Positions 61,452 through 64,000 of a DNA stretch of 64,000 nucleotides are shown here, piece after piece. The position numbers were made by a program, and so were the translations under genes. The notes below the pieces were generated by a model. That model searched no databases and was not told the DNA's origin. It saw only the letters and a list, made by a program, of their open reading frames with translations. The DNA is from Carboxylicivirga linearis (GTDB taxonomy: Bacteria > Bacteroidota > Bacteroidia > Bacteroidales > Marinilabiliaceae): contig NZ_JAGUCO010000027.1 of the NCBI RefSeq assembly GCF_018271995.1, positions 1 through 64,000 on the forward strand. Reading direction: 5' to 3'. How positions within the stretch are numbered: the stretch's first letter is position 1; every line of letters starts with the position of its first letter.

Positions 61452-61966
61452 GTTTAGAAAGTGTTATCCAGGATACCATTGAAAAGGCTGCAAAAGCAAT
61501 TATACCTGTTTTGGTTACTGAAGGAACGGTAACCAAAGTGGATAAAACAACCAATACCTGCAGAGTTGAACGTGATGAGTTACCGGAACTGTTTAATGTT
61601 CGCTTAAATGCCATTACTACACCCGGATCTGACGTGGTAACCATCTACCCAAATGTTGGTAGTAAGGTTTTGGTTCTGTTTGTTGAAAACAATCAAACGG
61701 ATGGTTACATCCTTTCAGTCACAGATATTGAAGAGGTTATAATTAATGGCGGCCAAAACGGTGGTATTGCCATATCGCAAAAACTGATTGATGAATTAAA
61801 GGGAATTAAAGACGATTTAAACAGTCTTAAAAACCTAATTAATTCATGGGCGCCTGCCAATGGTGATGGTGGTGCAGCTTTAAAACTTATTCTTACTGAT
61901 TGGATTGCTCAAAGCTTACCGGATCCTGATCCTGAAGCCATAATCAATACTAAAGTTAAACACTGA
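61448..61966 (+). CDS. Baseplate spike protein (gpV / Mu gp45-like)
   Basis: 172 aa. N-terminal OB-fold (VTEGTVTKVDKTTNTCRVER; VTIYPNVGSKVLVLFVENNQ), short beta stretch (VIINGGQNGGIAI), then a coiled end with a proline-rich tail. It punctures the outer membrane. Much of the beta-helix of longer spikes is absent. Confidence 0.85.
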   Translation: MSLESVIQDTIEKAAKAIIPVLVTEGTVTKVDKTTNTCRVERDELPELFNVRLNAITTPGSDVVTIYPNVGSKVLVLFVENNQTDGYILSVTDIEEVIINGGQNGGIAISQKLIDELKGIKDDLNSLKNLINSWAPANGDGGAALKLILTDWIAQSLPDPDPEAIINTKVKH

Positions 61967-62265
61967 TGAGAGAGGATTTTTTACTGAACGATGATAAAGA
62001 GTTTGCCACCGAAGATGGTGACTTTATTACTGGTGAGTCGGATGATCAGCATGTAGAACTTTTACTGGTATTGCACAAAGGCGAATTAAAAGAGAACCCT
62101 ACCATAGGTGTAGGCTTAAGCAACTTTATTGGCAAGCAAACAACCAGTAAAGCCAATATGAAAAGAGAAATAAAAGTAGGCCTGCAGGCCGATAACTATA
62201 AAGTAAAAACCATAGACATTGAGGACAATGGACACTTTGACCTTGATTATGAATTGGAGGAATAG
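61966..62265 (+). CDS. Baseplate wedge protein, gp25/gpW/Mu gp46-like
   Basis: 99 aa: EFATEDGDFITGESDDQHVE then LLLVLHKGELKENPTIGVGL, the gp25-like fold and the conserved GELKENPxxGVG motif seen in phage Bacteroidota members. Start overlaps the spike stop (TGATG). Confidence 0.85.
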   Translation: MREDFLLNDDKEFATEDGDFITGESDDQHVELLLVLHKGELKENPTIGVGLSNFIGKQTTSKANMKREIKVGLQADNYKVKTIDIEDNGHFDLDYELEE

Positions 62266-62267
62266 AC

Positions 62268-62867
62268 ATGGCAAGATTTGAGAAAGCATTTGAAAAAACT
62301 TTGAAACATGAAGGTGGTTACTCAAATCACCCAAAGGATAAAGGTGGCGAAACCTATAAGGGTATTGCCCGAAATTTTTGGCCTGATTGGGGTGGTTGGA
62401 GAATTATTGACCAACTAAAAAGTAAATACCCAAATGGAAACCTTTTTGCTAACCTTGATGGATCCATTGATCTGAATGAATTTGTTGAGTCGTTTTATCG
62501 ATATCATTTTTGGGACAAATTAAACTGTGTGCATATGCCACAAGAAATAGCGGATGAGTTATTCGATACATCGGTTAATATGGGCATTGGTTATGGAGCA
62601 AAGTGTTTGCAAAATGCATTGAACAAACTGAACCGAAACCAAAAAGATTATCCGGATTTGATTGTTGACGGTGGTATCGGAAATAAGTCGATTGATGCAC
62701 TTGAGGCTTATTTTGATACAAGTCGTTTTGGATCAAGAAATAAAGAAAAATTAACCATGTGGCTGCTCAAGTGGATGAATTATTATCAGCTGAAGAAATA
62801 TGATGAAATAACTAACCGTAACCTGGAACAGGAAATATTTGTTCCCGGATGGACTGAAAGGACTTGA
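62268..62867 (+). CDS. Endolysin, GH108 family
   Basis: 199 aa. N-terminal GH108 domain with catalytic Glu15 in KHEGGYSNHPKDKGG and GIARNFWPDW; C-terminal peptidoglycan-binding domain (NMGIGYGAKCLQNALNKLN; VDGGIGNKSIDALEAY). It cleaves the murein glycan strand at lysis. No signal peptide, so it depends on the holin encoded next. Confidence 0.92.
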   Translation: MARFEKAFEKTLKHEGGYSNHPKDKGGETYKGIARNFWPDWGGWRIIDQLKSKYPNGNLFANLDGSIDLNEFVESFYRYHFWDKLNCVHMPQEIADELFDTSVNMGIGYGAKCLQNALNKLNRNQKDYPDLIVDGGIGNKSIDALEAYFDTSRFGSRNKEKLTMWLLKWMNYYQLKKYDEITNRNLEQEIFVPGWTERT

Positions 62868-62868
62868 T

Positions 62869-63249
62869 ATGGGACTATTTAATAAGTTGAATTTGGATAA
62901 GGTGTTTGATTCCGTTAGTAGCGGAGTTGATAAACTTGCATTTACTCAGGAAGAGAGAGCTGATTTTAATATGAAAATTAGTGATAAGGTAAGTGAGTTT
63001 GTTGGATCCAGTCTGAGTGAAAATACTGAACGAAGTAAAGCAAGAAGGACAATAGCTTATATAGTGGTTGCTAATTTCTTTGCTCTGATTTGGGCTGTTA
63101 TTATCCTTTATTTCTTCAATGAAAATGCTGCAACTTTTGTAAAGGGAATGGCAGTTGAATGGCAGGTTCCAACGGCTTTTATTATGGTATTAGCCTTTTT
63201 CTTCAGCGCTTACCTGTTAAGAGGCACCCCACTTAAAAAGAAAGATTAA
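62869..63249 (+). CDS. Holin-like membrane protein
   Basis: 126 aa from ATG 62869, one base after the endolysin stop; an earlier GTG-type start at 62839 would overlap it. Charged N-terminal half, then two membrane helices (AYIVVANFFALIWAVIILYF; TAFIMVLAFFFSAYLL) and a Lys-rich end (LKKKD). Shape of 3TM/GTA-type holins. Stop overlaps the next start. Confidence 0.8.
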   Translation: MGLFNKLNLDKVFDSVSSGVDKLAFTQEERADFNMKISDKVSEFVGSSLSENTERSKARRTIAYIVVANFFALIWAVIILYFFNENAATFVKGMAVEWQVPTAFIMVLAFFFSAYLLRGTPLKKKD

Positions 63250-63758
63250 TGTACACCAAAACCTCCATACTACCTGGTGAAACCTTGTTTGATGTGGCCG
63301 TACGTGTTTACGGTCACACGCAAGGTGCTAAACAGTTGGCTGCTGATAATGATATCAGTATGACGGATGTATTGACACCAGGTATGGAGTTAAAAATTGA
63401 CGATTCCATATCATTCAAATCATTAAAGGCTATAACTATTGCAATGCAAACAACCGAACTACCTAATCAGGCAGTTGCTGAACCCTATCAGAATATGTTT
63501 GATTTGGCTCTTCAGCTTTATGGAAGTTTGCAAGGTGTATTTCAATTGGCAAAGGATAATGATAAGGATATGACATCGGAAATTAACCCGGGGGAAATAC
63601 TCAAAGGTCGTAAGGATCCAATTGATAAGTTGGTGTATGAATTTTATAAAGGCCGGGGCATTAAACCTGCCACAGGATTAACATCTGAAGAAAGTGCAGA
63701 TATTAAACCTGAAGGTATAGAGTTCTGGGCAATTGAATTTGATTTTATAGTAAGCTAA
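63249..63758 (+). CDS. Protein with two LysM-like modules
   Basis: 169 aa. Two similar units: LPGETLFDVAVRVYGHTQGA to LTPGMELKI (about 8-50), and NMFDLALQLYGSLQGVFQLA to INPGEIL (about 78-125). They resemble tail LysM-like proteins (Mu gp-type or gpX), which bind the baseplate or cell wall. Placed after the holin within the tail genes, so probably a tail rather than lysis protein. Confidence 0.75.
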   Translation: MYTKTSILPGETLFDVAVRVYGHTQGAKQLAADNDISMTDVLTPGMELKIDDSISFKSLKAITIAMQTTELPNQAVAEPYQNMFDLALQLYGSLQGVFQLAKDNDKDMTSEINPGEILKGRKDPIDKLVYEFYKGRGIKPATGLTSEESADIKPEGIEFWAIEFDFIVS

Positions 63759-63761
63759 AGC

Positions 63762-64000
63762 ATGGCACGAGATATAGCAGACATACAACAGGAAATGGTG
63801 GACACTGTACAGGCAGATGAAACACTAAATATGAAACTGACAAGTACGAGTAAAACGGCTTTGTGGCGTTTAACTACTTATGTGGTTGCGACTGCTATTT
63901 GGATGCTTGAAACCTTATACGATGAGTTAGTGGCATTAGTCAATAGCATTTTGGCTACTCAAAAAACACACAACCTTTATTGGTATGCCGAAAAGGCGAA
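63762..64000 (+). CDS. Baseplate protein, cut by window edge
   Basis: First 79 residues: MARDIADIQQEMVDTVQADE, then SKTALWRLTTYVVATAIWML and AEKA at the edge. The start resembles a Bacteroidota-phage baseplate protein in the gp47/gpJ position. Its length and the rest of the domain are unknown. Confidence 0.7.
   Translation, partial: MARDIADIQQEMVDTVQADETLNMKLTSTSKTALWRLTTYVVATAIWMLETLYDELVALVNSILATQKTHNLYWYAEKA

Larger units (their letters stand above)
34819..64000 (+). mobile_element. Mu-like transposable prophage (left part, truncated by window)
   Basis: Defined by a LexA/CI-like repressor, MuA-like transposase, MuB-like ATPase, DUF3164, Mu-type terminase, DUF935 portal, MuF head protein, gp36- and gpG-like proteins, sheath, tube, hub, spike and gp25-like genes. 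The left end must lie between the terminator at 34782 and the repressor; 34819 is a guess because a TG dinucleotide, as at Mu ends, sits just before the tandem repeats. The right end is outside the window, so end sequences and the target duplication cannot be compared. Unlike phage Mu, the late genes are on both strands. Confidence 0.9.

Noticed and set aside
1-64000. tRNA or rRNA genes
   Set aside because: No cloverleaf with a conserved T-arm or rRNA-like block was noticed; a covariance-model scan would settle this.

Overview
The window looks like a chromosomal segment of a Bacteroidota bacterium, probably a marine or sediment Bacteroidales/Marinilabiliales relative. This is inferred from the paired SusC/SusD genes, ECF sigma/FecR regulator pairs, large PAS hybrid kinases, weak Shine-Dalgarno signals, AT-rich spacers and one good TTTG-N19-TAnnTTTG promoter. 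No rRNA, tRNA or CRISPR array was seen.

Host part (1-34.8 kb). 0.4-6.3 kb is a leftward four-gene signalling operon: a REC-PAS-HisKA_3 kinase, a NarL-type regulator, a three-PAS kinase, and a small REC-kinase with a damaged ATPase domain. Divergent from it are CheW, a chemoreceptor with two tandem zinc-binding CZB domains, and CheA (6.6-11.4 kb). Then come an OprB-like porin, a TPR membrane protein, a leftward DUF1593 (Sde182-like) protein and a GH2 beta-galactosidase. 18.3-33.0 kb is a polysaccharide utilisation locus: ECF sigma, FecR anti-sigma, SusC with STN domain, SusD, a catalytically dead GH32-like lipoprotein, an active GH32 fructosidase, a GH36 alpha-galactosidase, a sugar porter and a PfkB fructokinase. 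Together they suggest uptake and breakdown of fructose-containing glycans, possibly raffinose-family sugars or fructans. A second ECF sigma gene follows at 33.7-34.3 kb without an intact anti-sigma partner.

Prophage part (about 34.8 kb to beyond the right edge). This is a Mu-like transposable, contractile-tailed prophage. A LexA/CI-type repressor faces left and three copies of one palindrome lie around it. The rightward early operon has a Ner-like protein, a MuA-like transposase, a MuB-like ATPase, a second P-loop ATPase, DUF3164 and DUF4494 proteins, many small proteins, a MazG-like protein and a cytosine methyltransferase. A small cassette at 45.1-46.3 kb has its own promoter and an exported protein. 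The late genes are split into two divergent operons from a control region at 54.6-54.77 kb. The leftward one carries small and large terminase, gp36-like, portal, MuF head protein, tape measure, gpG-like and one unknown gene. The rightward one carries ClpP-type protease/scaffold, major capsid, sheath, tube, tail chaperone, baseplate hub/spike/gp25-like, endolysin, holin and a LysM-like protein, and runs off the window.

Most notable: (i) the methyltransferase gene is almost completely overlapped by a second long open frame starting in the same ATGTG and carrying its own motifs; (ii) the MuF head protein has no start codon of its own and joins the portal through an apparent -1 frameshift site (A AAT TTT plus stem-loop); (iii) the tail chaperone has a second predicted -1 site (A AAA AAC plus stem-loop); (iv) the repressor palindrome triad, one copy inside the repressor gene; (v) a GH32 pseudoenzyme in the glycan-binding-protein slot of the PUL.
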